The notes: generated by a model from the sequence alone, not told the origin. Shown: positions 28,800 through 38,063, counted from the first letter of the stretch. The stretch: 64,000 nucleotides of DNA from Moraxella macacae 0408225 (GCF_000320365.1 NZ_ANIN01000001.1:930001-994000); one strand, 5' to 3'. Made by a program: numbers and translations.

Positions 28800-30197
28800 T
28801 CAATCAAAAATTTTGCCTATGTTCATGATCTGGTTGGGATCAAATACCGCTTTTATGCCTTTTAGGTAGGCAATTTCATCACAACTGCGCGTATAATTTA
28901 AATACGCTTTTTTAGTCATACCCACGCCGTGTTCTGCTGAGATCGATCCGTTATATTTTTGCACTGTTTCAAATACGTATTGATTGACGATTTTGCATTT
29001 GTCAAAAAACTCATCTTTGGTTAAGTTGTTGGGTTTTAAAATGTTTAAATGCAAATTGCCATCGCCGATATGTCCAAACCAACACACTTCAAAATCAGGG
29101 TAATTATCCGCAACGATTTTATCAATTTCACTAATAAAATCAGGCACATGAGTGATTAACACGGACAAATCATTTTTATACGGCGTAAATACTGAAATGG
29201 TTTCTGAAATGGACTCGCGCAATTTCCAAAGCTCATTGGCTTGTGATAACGATTGACTCATCACGCCGTCGATAACAAAACCTTGCTCCATACAGTATTC
29301 AAATACCGCCATTGCCTCGTCCATAATCGGTTCATACGGCGCTTCAAATTCAAGCAAAGCATAAAACGCACAATCTGACTCAAACGGACGCACCACAGTG
29401 TTAGCGGCTAATAATTTAGTCATTGCCACTTGGTCAAAAAACTCAAACGCACTTAGATCAATTTTATGTTGAAAATTAGCCAAAATCTGCATAATATGAC
29501 TAAATTTTTCTACGCCAAGCACCATAACGGTTAAGTTTTTTGGCGGACGTTCAAGTTTAATTTGGGCTTCGGTAACAATACCCAGCGTACCCTCTGCACC
29601 AATAAACAAATGACGCAAATCATAACCTGTGGCGTTTTTTAGCATGCCTTTATTAAGTTTTAAAATCTTACCATCTCCTGTTACCACAGTCAGGCCCAGC
29701 ACCCAGTTTCTGGTCATACCGTAGCGGATAACCTTAATACCGCCTGCATTTGTGCTAATATTGCCACCAATTTGGCTTGATCCACTTGAGGCAAAATCCA
29801 CCGGATAATACAGCCCTTGCTCTTGGGCAAAATGTTGCAAATTTTTGGTAACAACCCCAGCTTCCACTTCCACCATGCGATCCGATGGGTAAAAATTTAA
29901 AATTTTGTTCATTTTGTCAAGGCTAATTACCACCTCGCCTTTGCTTGCCACCGCTCCTGCCGAAAGTCCCGTGCGTCCGCCACTTGGCGTGATGACAAGT
30001 TGTAATTCATTGCACAGTTTGACGATTTGTTGCACTTGTTCGGTAGATTTTGGAAAAACAATCACGCACGGATTTGGTTCAAAATGCTTGGTTTGGTCTT
30101 TACCAAAAAACGTTAAATCATCAGCGTGGGTTTTGAATTGATTGGATACAAAGCCTAATTGGGTTAAGCGATTGATAAGGTTTTGGGCTTGGTTCAT
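28800..30197 (-). CDS. FAD-binding oxidoreductase, D-2-hydroxyglutarate dehydrogenase-like
   Basis: A 465-residue VAO/GlcD-type flavoprotein. The PP-loop PSGGRTGLSAGA (near residue 72) and GSSQIGGNISTNAGG (near 143) bind FAD; the C-terminal domain has HIGDGNLHLN (metal or substrate histidines) and SAEHGVGMTKK near the end. It oxidises a D-2-hydroxy acid and passes electrons to a quinone or ETF. In pseudomonads the D-2-hydroxyglutarate dehydrogenase gene stands next to serA and recycles the D-2-hydroxyglutarate that SerA forms; serA is divergent here too, but an adhesin gene separates them. D-lactate dehydrogenase is the alternative. AGGAG lies before the ATG. Confidence 0.83.
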   Translation of the reverse strand: MNQAQNLINRLTQLGFVSNQFKTHADDLTFFGKDQTKHFEPNPCVIVFPKSTEQVQQIVKLCNELQLVITPSGGRTGLSAGAVASKGEVVISLDKMNKILNFYPSDRMVEVEAGVVTKNLQHFAQEQGLYYPVDFASSGSSQIGGNISTNAGGIKVIRYGMTRNWVLGLTVVTGDGKILKLNKGMLKNATGYDLRHLFIGAEGTLGIVTEAQIKLERPPKNLTVMVLGVEKFSHIMQILANFQHKIDLSAFEFFDQVAMTKLLAANTVVRPFESDCAFYALLEFEAPYEPIMDEAMAVFEYCMEQGFVIDGVMSQSLSQANELWKLRESISETISVFTPYKNDLSVLITHVPDFISEIDKIVADNYPDFEVCWFGHIGDGNLHLNILKPNNLTKDEFFDKCKIVNQYVFETVQKYNGSISAEHGVGMTKKAYLNYTRSCDEIAYLKGIKAVFDPNQIMNIGKIFD

Positions 30198-30638
30198 AAG
30201 GTGCTCCTTTTTTTGATTGTTTATTATAGTGCAAATTTTAATCTTTTGGTAAAATAAAAAATATTTACTGTTAAATACAAGTATTTTAATAAATCTTTTT
30301 GTTGTGTTTGTGTAAATTAAATTTGTTAAATGCTTTTAATTTTGTTACAATCCATTGACAATTTAATTTAATGCCTTGTAGTTTTTTATCGATTTTGTTA
30401 TCTTTGTTATTATTAAGTTAAAACTAAATTAAGTTAAGATGTTAAGATTAAGTTAAGTTAAAAATGGAAAGGTAGCAATGGAAGCGTTGCATTTCGTTTA
30501 CATGATGTTTTTATATGATGTTTTTATATATAAAAAAAGGATAAAAATAGGCTAAGCTAGAACTAACTTAAGCTAAAATTAAATTGTTGTGGTATTTTAT
30601 TCAAAAACATTTATTAATCAAAACAAAAGGATAATCCT
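30198..30638. other. Repeat-rich upstream region of the autotransporter gene
   Basis: This 441-base AT-rich gap holds the promoters of the divergent flavoprotein and autotransporter genes. From 30414 to 30462 it is a degenerate array of AAGTTAA-type heptads. GATGTTTTTATAT occurs twice in tandem at 30504-30529. A 25-codon frame with an AAAGG ribosome site runs from 30478 to 30555; it may be a leader peptide, but nothing else supports it. I see no RNA gene. Confidence 0.5.
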
Positions 30639-31708
30639 ATGAACCAATTTAGCAAAAAACTTTTAACCCAAACTTTGGTGCTGGTGGCTTTCGGGGGGGG
30701 TTGACAGCTGCTTCCGCCGCTACATTCGCTCCTAATCTTCTGTTACCTGCTGCTGAAGCGGAAAGACGTGCTGCAGAAGATGCAAGCAGAGTGTCAAACC
30801 TTGCCGATTTATGGATTATCCAACAAGTAGACAAAAGATTTAACACAGCAAACGGTGAAATCAAAAAAGTAGCAGACAAAGCAGCAGACCAAGATAAAAA
30901 AGATAAAGAAGTGCGTGCTGCGGTGAAAAAAAGCATTGAATTTATCAATGCACACGAAGATAGACTGAACGTACACGAAACCAATATTTTGGGAGTTGTA
31001 GACAGACAAAACGCAACCGAGAGCAAACTTGCCACCGCGTTTCAAATCACTCAAAGAGAATTTGACAAAGCCAATGCCAACATCAAAACCAATAACGACA
31101 GCGTAAAAAACCTAAAAAAGAGCATTGACAGCACAAACGATGGATTAAAAAAAGTTGGCAATGTTGTGGCACAAAATAAAAAAGACATTGAACGTGCGGT
31201 TGAGTTGGTTGATAAAAAACAAAAAGCAACCGATGCTCACATAAAAGCAGAATTTGACAAAACCAATGCCAAGGTTCAGGCCAATAAAACCAAAACCGAA
31301 GCCAATGAAACAGCACTGAAAACCAACAAAACCGCTATTGACAAAAATACAGCTGGGGTTGCTGCAAACAAAGCGGCTATTGACAAATTGGTGCTTGACA
31401 ACCCAACTCAACAAATCGGTCAGTTAAACAGTCGGGTTGATGCTTTAGATACGCGTGTCAATGCTTTTGAAACGCAACTAAACCAAAGCATGGCAACTCA
31501 AGCGGCGTTAAGTGGTTTATTCCAGCCTTATAATGTTGGTAAATTTAACCTATCGGCTGCTTACGGTGCTTATGGCAATCAAGGTGCAGTGGCACTTGGA
31601 GCAGGTTACCGTGCGACTGAAAAACTTGCGATTAAAGGTGGGGCTGCTGTTACCAGTGGCAAAAAATCCAAGGCAACTTATAACATTGCGGTTAACTATG
31701 AATTTTAA
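30639..31708 (+). CDS. Trimeric autotransporter adhesin (UspA-like), phase-variable, OFF in this sequence
   Basis: ATG 30639 follows AAAAGGA and encodes a signal peptide MNQFSKKLLTQTLVLVAFGG that runs into eight G (30693-30700). With G8 the frame hits TGA at 30702 after 21 codons; with six or nine G it continues, in the second case as LTAASAATFA and 356 residues in total. The mature part is a short head, a Lys/Asn/Thr-rich coiled-coil stalk (about 60-280) with repeated KTNK/NKTA patterns, and a YadA-type beta-barrel anchor in the last 60-70 residues (LFQPYNVGKFNLSAAYGAYG ending in NYEF). Such proteins trimerise in the outer membrane and bind host surfaces or serum factors. The downstream frame is intact over 336 codons, which argues for switching rather than decay. 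Confidence 0.88.
30693..30700. repeat. Poly-G tract (G8) inside the autotransporter signal peptide
   Basis: Eight consecutive G, the only such homopolymer of G or C I see in the window. Slipped-strand change by +1 or -2 restores the reading frame. Confidence 0.97.
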
Positions 31709-31733
31709 TTGCGTGTAAGGATTGGTTTTAAAT

Positions 31734-31764
31734 AACAAAAACGTCCTAATTGGGCGTTTTTGTT
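31734..31764 (+). terminator. Terminator after the autotransporter gene
   Basis: AACAAAAACGTCC (31734-31746) pairs with GGGCGTTTTTGTT (31752-31764) with one G-U pair and a five-base loop. Confidence 0.85.
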
Positions 31765-31920
31765 GTTTACTGTAAGTTTGTTTTGTGTTAGATTTTTATA
31801 CAATATTTTTATACAATATTTTATTTTTATACAATTTGTTAATTTTAACGACGGTTTAAGACGGTTTAAATAGCAAAGTTAAATAATTTTTTATTCATAA
31901 GCCATTGACAAGGACAATTC

Positions 31921-33150
31921 ATGACCGATTTATCACTTAGCAAAGACAAAATTCGCTTTTTAATGCTTGAGGGCTTGCATGACAATGCCTTTAAAGTTTT
32001 AGCGGATGCAGGCTATACCAATGTTGAAAACATCAAAACCGCCCTTGATGAAGCCGAACTGATTGAAAAAATCAAAGATGCCCACTTTATTGGCATACGT
32101 TCACGCACTCAATTAACACGCAAGGTGCTTGAAAAAGCCGAAAAACTTGTGGCAATTGGTTGTTTTTGTATTGGCACAAATCAGGTGGATTTAGATTGTG
32201 CCAGAGAACTTGGCATTCCAGTATTTAATGCCCCATATTCTAACACGCGTTCAGTGGCAGAATTGGTGATGGCTGAGATTATTATGCTTATGCGTGGCAT
32301 TCCTGAAAAAAACGCGGTGGTGCATCGTGGTGGTTGGGGCAAATCCGCCACAAACAGTTATGAAGTGCGTGGCAAAACCCTTGGCATTGTTGGTTATGGA
32401 TCTATTGGTTCACAGTTGTCGGTTCTTGCTGAAAACATGGGCATGAAAGTGATTTATCACGATGCAGTTACCAAATTGCCAATGGGCAATGCGCGCCAAG
32501 TGGCAAATTTAGATGAATTGTTGGCAAACAGTGATGTGGTAACCTTGCATGTTCCTGATCTGCCTGAAACGCGTGAGATGATTGGCAAACAACAACTTGC
32601 CAAAATGAAAGCAAAATCGCACCTAATTAACGCTGCGCGTGGCAAATGCGTGGTGATTGATGATTTGGCAGATGCGTTACAATCAGGGCATATTCTTGGT
32701 GCAGCCTTGGACGTTTTTCCAAAAGAGCCAAAATCAGCCGATGAAGAGTTTGAATCGCCACTGCGTGCTTTTGATAACGTGATTTTGACGCCACATATTG
32801 GTGGTTCAACCCAAGAAGCGCAGGCTAATATTGGCCTTGAGGTTGCAGAAAAATTCGTGCGTTATTCGGATATGGGTGATACGTTATCAGCGGTTAATTT
32901 TCCCAACGTTACCGTGCCCTTTAAAGACGGTACGCACCGTTTGTTGCACATTCACCAAAATGTACCGGGTGTGCTATCCCAAATTAACCTATCTTTTGCC
33001 AACGCAGGCATTAATATTTTGGCACAAAATATGATGACCGAGGGTGATGTTGGTTATCTTGTAATGGACGTGGACGATGGCGACTCTGCCAAAGCATTAG
33101 AACGCCTAAAAGCTGTGCCCGAGACGATTAAAGTGCGTGTGTTGTTTTAA
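31921..33150 (+). CDS. serA: D-3-phosphoglycerate dehydrogenase
   Basis: A 409-residue NAD-dependent enzyme for the first step of serine synthesis. The Rossmann motif GIVGYGSIGSQLSV starts near residue 156; catalytic Arg (INAARGKCVV, near 240), Glu (EPKSADEEFESPL region) and His (LTPHIGGSTQEAQ, near 292) are present. A C-terminal ACT domain (about 335-409, VPGVLSQINLSFANAGINIL) would bind serine for feedback inhibition. Length equals E. coli SerA (410). AAGGA precedes the ATG. SerA enzymes of this type can also reduce 2-oxoglutarate to D-2-hydroxyglutarate, which links it to the flavoprotein at 28.8-30.2 kb. Confidence 0.95.
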   Translation: MTDLSLSKDKIRFLMLEGLHDNAFKVLADAGYTNVENIKTALDEAELIEKIKDAHFIGIRSRTQLTRKVLEKAEKLVAIGCFCIGTNQVDLDCARELGIPVFNAPYSNTRSVAELVMAEIIMLMRGIPEKNAVVHRGGWGKSATNSYEVRGKTLGIVGYGSIGSQLSVLAENMGMKVIYHDAVTKLPMGNARQVANLDELLANSDVVTLHVPDLPETREMIGKQQLAKMKAKSHLINAARGKCVVIDDLADALQSGHILGAALDVFPKEPKSADEEFESPLRAFDNVILTPHIGGSTQEAQANIGLEVAEKFVRYSDMGDTLSAVNFPNVTVPFKDGTHRLLHIHQNVPGVLSQINLSFANAGINILAQNMMTEGDVGYLVMDVDDGDSAKALERLKAVPETIKVRVLF

Positions 33151-33255
33151 TTGACATCATTACAATTAACAGCATGTTTGTCAAAAAATTGTTAAAAAAG
33201 GATTGTGAAAAAGGCTTATTGTAACATCAATGGGTCTTTTTTGTGGAAAAATATC

Positions 33256-34476
33256 ATGTCAAATTTTACGCAACACAGGCTTGTTTTGTTATCACGTGGC
33301 AGGCTTGAATTAACTTACCAAACAAAATCTGGCTATCAGCTTGATGATCTGCTCGGATTTGCTGAACGCATTAATCCAAAACGGGCATTTTTGTTTGTGT
33401 CAAAAGTGTTAGGTAGGCATATTCCTGTTGCACCAGATCAGATGAGATCGGCGTTTGAATGCCTTGCAGAACAAATTTGTGATAACTTACCTCAGCCAAT
33501 TTTGGTATTTGGCATGGCAGAAACGGCGGTTGGATTGTCAGCAGGCGTGCACCAAACTTTACAGCGGCGTTATCCAAATGCGATTTTGTTAAATTCCACC
33601 CGTCATGCTCAAGCAGGCGATCTGTTAACAACGTTTCGCGAAGATCACAGCCATGCCAGTCAACACTTGATTTATCAAAGTGATGATTTGGCAATCAGGC
33701 AACAAATTTTGTCTGCAAAAACCTTGATTATGGTAGATGATGAAGCCTCTACAGGTAAAACTTGCCAAAATTTAGTCAATGCCTTGATACAAGCGGGGTT
33801 AAACCAGTTGGAGCAGGTGCATTTGGCAACATTGGTGGATTGGTCGCTTGGACAAGTTAGCAGCAATCCTTTTAGTCAACAGCGGTTTTTTCGTCATCAT
33901 TTATTGGCAGGGCAATGGATTTGGACGGATACAGCACATAATCACAACATACAAATGCCTAATGTTGCCACAACAAAAGCAGGCAGCCAACCGTTATTAC
34001 CAACGGGGAATTGGGGAAGAAAACCCACCCTAAACAGCACCGAATTTTTACCGAATTTATTAAAAAATTTGTATAAACAGTTAGAAAATATTGATAAATG
34101 TCATTTAAAGAGGGTGTTGGTGTTGGGCAGCAATGAGTTTGTGTGGTTGCCGTTTTTGTTGGCGGAGTGTTTGGCAGATGATTGGCAAATCAATGTAAAA
34201 TTTGCAGCCTTGACCCGTTCACCAATTGCAATTGACAACCAAACAACCAACAACCAAACAACGAACAAGCAAGCAACCAACAGCCAAACCGCGGTAAAAT
34301 CTGTATTAAGTTTTACCGATAATTATGGTTTAGGAATGACAAATTTTGTGTATAACGTCGATTTTGATGCGTGGGATTTGGTGATTTTGTGTATTGAAAC
34401 ACCGAGCGACAGTGTGGATAGCCTTTGGCAAAATTTGGCCGAGCAAGGCAAAGTGTTGATATTGGCAGAGGGCTAA
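33256..34476 (+). CDS. Phosphoribosyltransferase-fold protein with TRSP domain (tellurium-resistance-associated family)
   Basis: About 406 residues. The N-terminal half (residues 10-210) is a PRTase domain whose PRPP loop reads LIMVDDEASTGKTCQNL near 158, with the family block NPKRAFLFVSKVLGRHIPV near 38 and FGMAETAVGLSAGV near 88. The C-terminal half (about 250-406) matches the TRSP domain usually fused to it (VLGSNEFVWLPFLLAE). In other bacteria this protein sits inside ter stress operons with TerD, HAD and ATP-grasp partners, thought to make a nucleoside-like compound; here none of those genes is near. Residues about 327-345 are a NQTTNNQTTNKQ insertion. Start uncertain: ATG 33256 or GTG 33205. 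Confidence 0.75.
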   Translation: MSNFTQHRLVLLSRGRLELTYQTKSGYQLDDLLGFAERINPKRAFLFVSKVLGRHIPVAPDQMRSAFECLAEQICDNLPQPILVFGMAETAVGLSAGVHQTLQRRYPNAILLNSTRHAQAGDLLTTFREDHSHASQHLIYQSDDLAIRQQILSAKTLIMVDDEASTGKTCQNLVNALIQAGLNQLEQVHLATLVDWSLGQVSSNPFSQQRFFRHHLLAGQWIWTDTAHNHNIQMPNVATTKAGSQPLLPTGNWGRKPTLNSTEFLPNLLKNLYKQLENIDKCHLKRVLVLGSNEFVWLPFLLAECLADDWQINVKFAALTRSPIAIDNQTTNNQTTNKQATNSQTAVKSVLSFTDNYGLGMTNFVYNVDFDAWDLVILCIETPSDSVDSLWQNLAEQGKVLILAEG

Positions 34477-34575
34477 AACTGGCATTGTTAAGAAACTTAA
34501 TGAATGGTATTTGTTAAATTTTCTTGTTATACTTGTTTTAATTACTTATCTGTTTGTTAATGAGGATTGACAATC

Positions 34576-35187
34576 ATGCAACTTATTTATATTCATGGGC
34601 TAAACAGCAGTCATTTGGCCGAAAAAGGACAATTGTTAAAAAGTTTTTGTGAAAAAAACTTCCCTGATATCCAGGTGCATTGTCCAAATTTGAATCATGC
34701 TCCTGATAAGGTTGTGCAAATTTTGACCGATTTAATTGCCAAAGACGCACAGACAGGCCTTGTTGGAAGTTCGCTTGGTGGTTATTTTGCTACTTTACTT
34801 GCCAATCAATATGACTGTAAGACTGTGCTGATTAATCCAAGCACAAATCCGGGCGAAAGTTTAACCCGTTTTTATGACGGTGATGTTAATGCTTTGGCTG
34901 ATGATTTTGTCTTATATACCACGCCGTTGGGTTGGCAAATTACCAAGGCGGATTTGGATTGGTTAAAAACGCACCGCCCCAAGGTGGCTATTCACGCTGA
35001 TAAATTTTTGGTGTTATTAAAAACCGGTGATGAAGTGTTGGATTATCGCAAGGCTGTTGATTTTTATAGTCAAAATCAGCACCAGTCGCATTTGGTGATA
35101 GAAGATGGGGGCGATCACAACATGAGTGATTTTGCGACAAAACTTGAGCAAGTGATCGCGTTTTTGTTTGGTAAGATGTTGAGTTAA
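34576..35187 (+). CDS. YqiA-like alpha/beta-hydrolase esterase
   Basis: A 203-residue small esterase of the YqiA/YcfP type. The oxyanion region IYIHGLNSS is at residues 4-12, the nucleophile Ser in GSSLGGYFA near 72, and the C-terminal catalytic His in GGDHNMSDF near 186. E. coli YqiA is 193 aa and lies next to parE; here it is convergent with parC, 38 bases away. TGAGGA nine bases before ATG 34576 fixes the start. The natural substrate is unknown; relatives cleave short-chain acyl esters. Confidence 0.85.
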   Translation: MQLIYIHGLNSSHLAEKGQLLKSFCEKNFPDIQVHCPNLNHAPDKVVQILTDLIAKDAQTGLVGSSLGGYFATLLANQYDCKTVLINPSTNPGESLTRFYDGDVNALADDFVLYTTPLGWQITKADLDWLKTHRPKVAIHADKFLVLLKTGDEVLDYRKAVDFYSQNQHQSHLVIEDGGDHNMSDFATKLEQVIAFLFGKMLS

Positions 35188-35225
35188 AATTTTGCGACAG
35201 GCTTTTGAAAACTTAAGTGCAAAAC

Positions 35226-37445
35226 TTAAGCGTGCATCAAAAAATCAACCTTGCAAAAAGCTTTTGGTAATTGAAAGCCACGCCGTCCGCGACTGCCCAT
35301 AAAGGCTGTGATGTCATTGGGTTTTAAACCAAACGTGCGTTTGCCTGCTGTAATCACCAAATGATCGGTTTCGTTAAATGTTGTCAATGCCACCAAAGTT
35401 TCACCAGACTTTAGATCCATCAGTTTGTTGCCTTTGCCTTTTTTTAACATAGGCAATTCATCAAGCGGATAAACAAGTAAATAGCCCGATGAGTTGGCTA
35501 CAGCAAACAGGGTGTCATTTTTACGGATTTTGTGGGTGAGTAAAGTGGCTTGTGCATCAAAATTAATCACCGCTTTACCGGCTTTTTGGGCGGTGTCAAG
35601 CGTGCCAAGTTGATTGATAAAGCCATAGCCTTGGGTGCTTGCCAACACGATTTTATCATCGTCTAAGCCTGTTAAGACTTGTAAAAAACTTGCCCCACTT
35701 GGTGGTTTTAATAGGCTTGTCAATGGTTCGCCTTGACCGCGTGCGGAGGGTAAATTGTGTGCATCCAATTTGTAGCTGCGTCCTGTTGAATCTAACAGAT
35801 ACACTTTATCGCTTGATTTGGCGTGGGTGTGGGTTAGATATGTATCGCCTGAACGATAACTCATGTTGCCAGGATCGATGTGTCCTTTGGCAGATCGGAT
35901 AAAACCTGCTTTGGATAAGATGATGGTAACAGGCTCGCTTGGGGTTAAATCACTGTCAGTCAAGGCAACTGCAGTCTTACGTTCAACAAGTGGTGATTTT
36001 CTTTTGTCGCCGTGTGCTTTCATGTCAAAGGTCAGTTCATCAATTAAAAGCGTTGTTAAGGCATTGGGATTGTTTAGATAATTTTCAATCTGATCTTTTT
36101 GGGTGGTTAAGTCAGATTGTTCGGCTTTGAGTTCGATTTCTTCTAGTTTGGCTAATTGGCGTAAACGCAGATCTAAAATTGCGTTGGCTTGAATGTCGGT
36201 TAAATCAAATTTTGCCATCAGCTGGGTTTTTGGGTTGTCATCTTCGCGAATGATGTCAATCACCTCATCAAGGTTTAAATAAGCGATTAACAACCCTGCA
36301 ATGATGTGCAAACGCTCATTAATTTTCACCAAACGATAATTTAAACGACGCACAACGGTTTGACGCCGAACCGATAGCCATTCGGTTAAAATGGTTTTGA
36401 GTGATTTTACTTGTGGTTTGCCATTGACACCAATCATGTTTAAATTTACGCGAAAACTGGTTTCAAGATCGGTAACAGCAAACAAATGCCCCATGACCAT
36501 ATCCGTATCCACACGGTTTGAGCGAAGTTCTAGTACAATTCGGCATGGATTTTGGTGATCGGATTCATCATGAATGTCTACAACCCATGGCAATTTTTTG
36601 CCAATCATTAGGTTTGCAATTTGTTCGATCACTTTTTTGCCCGCCACTTGATAGGGTAGGGCATCAATGATCACAAGGTTTTTTTCTTTTTCGTCAAGGT
36701 GGTAAGTGGCTCGCATTTTGTAACTACCGCGTCCTGTGGTGTACATTTGTAACAAATCATCGGCCGATGAAATGATCTCAGCACAGGTTGGTAAATCAGG
36801 AGCTGGAATGTATTTAAGCAATTGTTTATCACAAAGTGTGGGGTTTTTTAATAAAGCAATGCAGCCTTTTACCACTTCGGTTAAATTGTGTGGAGGAATG
36901 TCGGTTGCCATACCAACGGCAATGCCTGTTGTGCCATTTAGCAAAATATTTGGCAAGCGAGCGGGTAAGGTAATCGGTTCGTTTAGTGTGCCATCAAAAT
37001 TGTCATGCCAATCCACTGTGCCTTGTCCAAGTTCGGTGAGTAATGTATTGGCATAATTGGATAATTTGGCTTCGGTATAACGCATGGCTGCAAAGGATTT
37101 TGGATCGTCGGGAGAGCCAAAATTGCCCTGGCCGTCAATAAGTGGATAGCGATAACTAAACGGTTGACTCATCAAAACCATTGCTTCATAACAAGCAGAA
37201 TCGCCGTGTGGGTGATATTTGCCAATAACGTCGCCTATGGTGCGTGCTGATTTTTTGGGTTTGGCGGTGTTTTTTAGGCCAAGCTCACTCATTGCATAGA
37301 CGATACGGCGTTGCACAGGTTTTAGGCCGTCCGCTATGTTGGGTAAAGCTCTGTCCATGATGACGTACATGGCATAATTTAGGTAGGCTTGCTCGGTAAA
37401 TTCGGCAACCGATCTGGTCTGTAAGTCGTGAATGGGCTTGGTCAT
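35226..37445 (-). CDS. parC: DNA topoisomerase IV subunit A
   Basis: A 739-residue DNA-cleaving subunit that works with ParE. The catalytic tyrosine is Y123 ([12 protein letters not shown]120 in E. coli). The quinolone-resistance region reads [12 protein letters not shown] with S83 and E87 (E. coli S80 and E84), i.e. the usual susceptible residues. The C-terminal domain (about 490-739) has degenerate beta-pinwheel blades as in ParC, not the full GyrA-box. Start ATG 37445 preceded by AGAGAT. A 16-bp repeat array lies 45-120 bases upstream of the start, inside the likely promoter or leader. Confidence 0.95.
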   Translation of the reverse strand: MTKPIHDLQTRSVAEFTEQAYLNYAMYVIMDRALPNIADGLKPVQRRIVYAMSELGLKNTAKPKKSARTIGDVIGKYHPHGDSACYEAMVLMSQPFSYRYPLIDGQGNFGSPDDPKSFAAMRYTEAKLSNYANTLLTELGQGTVDWHDNFDGTLNEPITLPARLPNILLNGTTGIAVGMATDIPPHNLTEVVKGCIALLKNPTLCDKQLLKYIPAPDLPTCAEIISSADDLLQMYTTGRGSYKMRATYHLDEKEKNLVIIDALPYQVAGKKVIEQIANLMIGKKLPWVVDIHDESDHQNPCRIVLELRSNRVDTDMVMGHLFAVTDLETSFRVNLNMIGVNGKPQVKSLKTILTEWLSVRRQTVVRRLNYRLVKINERLHIIAGLLIAYLNLDEVIDIIREDDNPKTQLMAKFDLTDIQANAILDLRLRQLAKLEEIELKAEQSDLTTQKDQIENYLNNPNALTTLLIDELTFDMKAHGDKRKSPLVERKTAVALTDSDLTPSEPVTIILSKAGFIRSAKGHIDPGNMSYRSGDTYLTHTHAKSSDKVYLLDSTGRSYKLDAHNLPSARGQGEPLTSLLKPPSGASFLQVLTGLDDDKIVLASTQGYGFINQLGTLDTAQKAGKAVINFDAQATLLTHKIRKNDTLFAVANSSGYLLVYPLDELPMLKKGKGNKLMDLKSGETLVALTTFNETDHLVITAGKRTFGLKPNDITAFMGSRGRRGFQLPKAFCKVDFLMHA

Positions 37446-37489
37446 AATCTCTCTGGTAGGTTTTAAATACTGGTAACAACACCAATAAC

Positions 37490-37565
37490 AATGCTAACAA
37501 CAAACAATGCTAACAACAAACAATGCTAACAACAAACAATGCTAACAACAAACAATGCTAACAAC
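37490..37565. repeat. 16-bp tandem repeat (4.75 copies) upstream of parC
   Basis: Four exact copies of AATGCTAACAACAAAC (37490-37505, 37506-37521, 37522-37537, 37538-37553) followed by a 12-base partial copy. No spacers, so not CRISPR. On the parC sense strand each unit reads GTTTGTTGTTAGCATT. Confidence 0.95.
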
Positions 37566-37665
37566 AATGCTAATACGAATAAAAATATGATGGCTATGAT
37601 ACCCAATAATTTAAAAAAAACAAGCAAATTCTGTTTTGTTTGTGGCTTTGTTTGTGGTTTTGTTT

Positions 37666-37879
37666 TTAGGCTTTGTGCTTTTGATCGATCCGCTGCTTTT
37701 GCCAAAGATCCACCGCTTGCATAAGAATATCGGAGCGCGAAAGGCCAGTTGTTTTTGACAGATCCGCCGGATTGTCAATAAACGCCACTGGGAATTTATA
37801 ACTTGCAACTTTAACACCGCGTTTTTATCCGAATCGGCTTGAATTTGTGCTTTGGTTTTTGGGTTGTGATTTTTGGCAT
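37666..37879 (-). pseudogene. Decayed ribbon-helix-helix DNA-binding protein gene
   Basis: From ATG 37879 (AAAGGA nine bases before it) the frame opens MPKITTQK and must shift frame around the A-rich stretch near 37855 and again near 37825. It then continues RGVKVASYKFPVAFID, DLSKTTGLSRSDILMQAVD and LWQKQRIDQKHKA to a TAA at 37666-37668. The strand-helix-helix order with GLSRSDILMQA in the second helix is typical of CopG/Arc-type regulators and antitoxins. Two frameshifts within 70 codons mean it is probably non-functional. No partner toxin is visible nearby. Confidence 0.55.
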
Positions 37880-37910
37880 TTTATCTATCCTTTTTGTATT
37901 AATATGGGGG

Positions 37911-38033
37911 ATTTAGGCAGAAGGTGCATATCAGCTTCAAGACTTGCGTGAATTTGCACCTTGGCTGGCTAAATGCGAAAAAATAATTTGAAAAAATAAA
38001 AACAATAAGACTGGCAAAAAACCAGTCTTTTTT
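37911..38033 (+). ncRNA. Candidate small RNA with intrinsic terminator
   Basis: Between the decayed gene and sstT the plus strand has TTGGCA (37873-37878) and TATTAA (37897-37902) 18 bases apart as a possible promoter. An imperfect nested palindrome follows (AAGGTGCA at 37921-37928, TGCACCTT at 37955-37962), and a strong terminator sits at 38007-38033. No convincing protein-coding frame fits, although a 22-codon stretch ending at 37988-37990 (QLQDLREFAPWLAKCEK) could be a gene remnant instead. Confidence 0.3.
38007..38033. terminator. Strong hairpin terminator 3' of sstT
   Basis: AAGACTGG (38007-38014) pairs with CCAGTCTT (38022-38029), seven-base loop, T run to 38033. It can serve sstT on the minus strand (A-rich left flank) and a plus-strand transcript. 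Confidence 0.85.
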
Positions 38034-38063
38034 AATAAATTTTCAATAAACCGCCAAAAAAAC

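Noticed and set aside
30701..31708. Starting the autotransporter at the TTG right after the G tract
   Set aside because: It would lack a signal peptide and the G run is not at a normal Shine-Dalgarno distance; the ATG at 30639 plus a frame switch explains the sequence better.
37490..37565. Possible CRISPR array
   Set aside because: Units are 16 bp and directly adjacent with no spacers; no cas genes nearby.
37921..37990. 22-codon frame (QLQDLREFAPWLAKC) on the plus strand
   Set aside because: Too short, no start or ribosome site, and the palindromic structure fits an RNA or remnant equally well; not listed as a gene.
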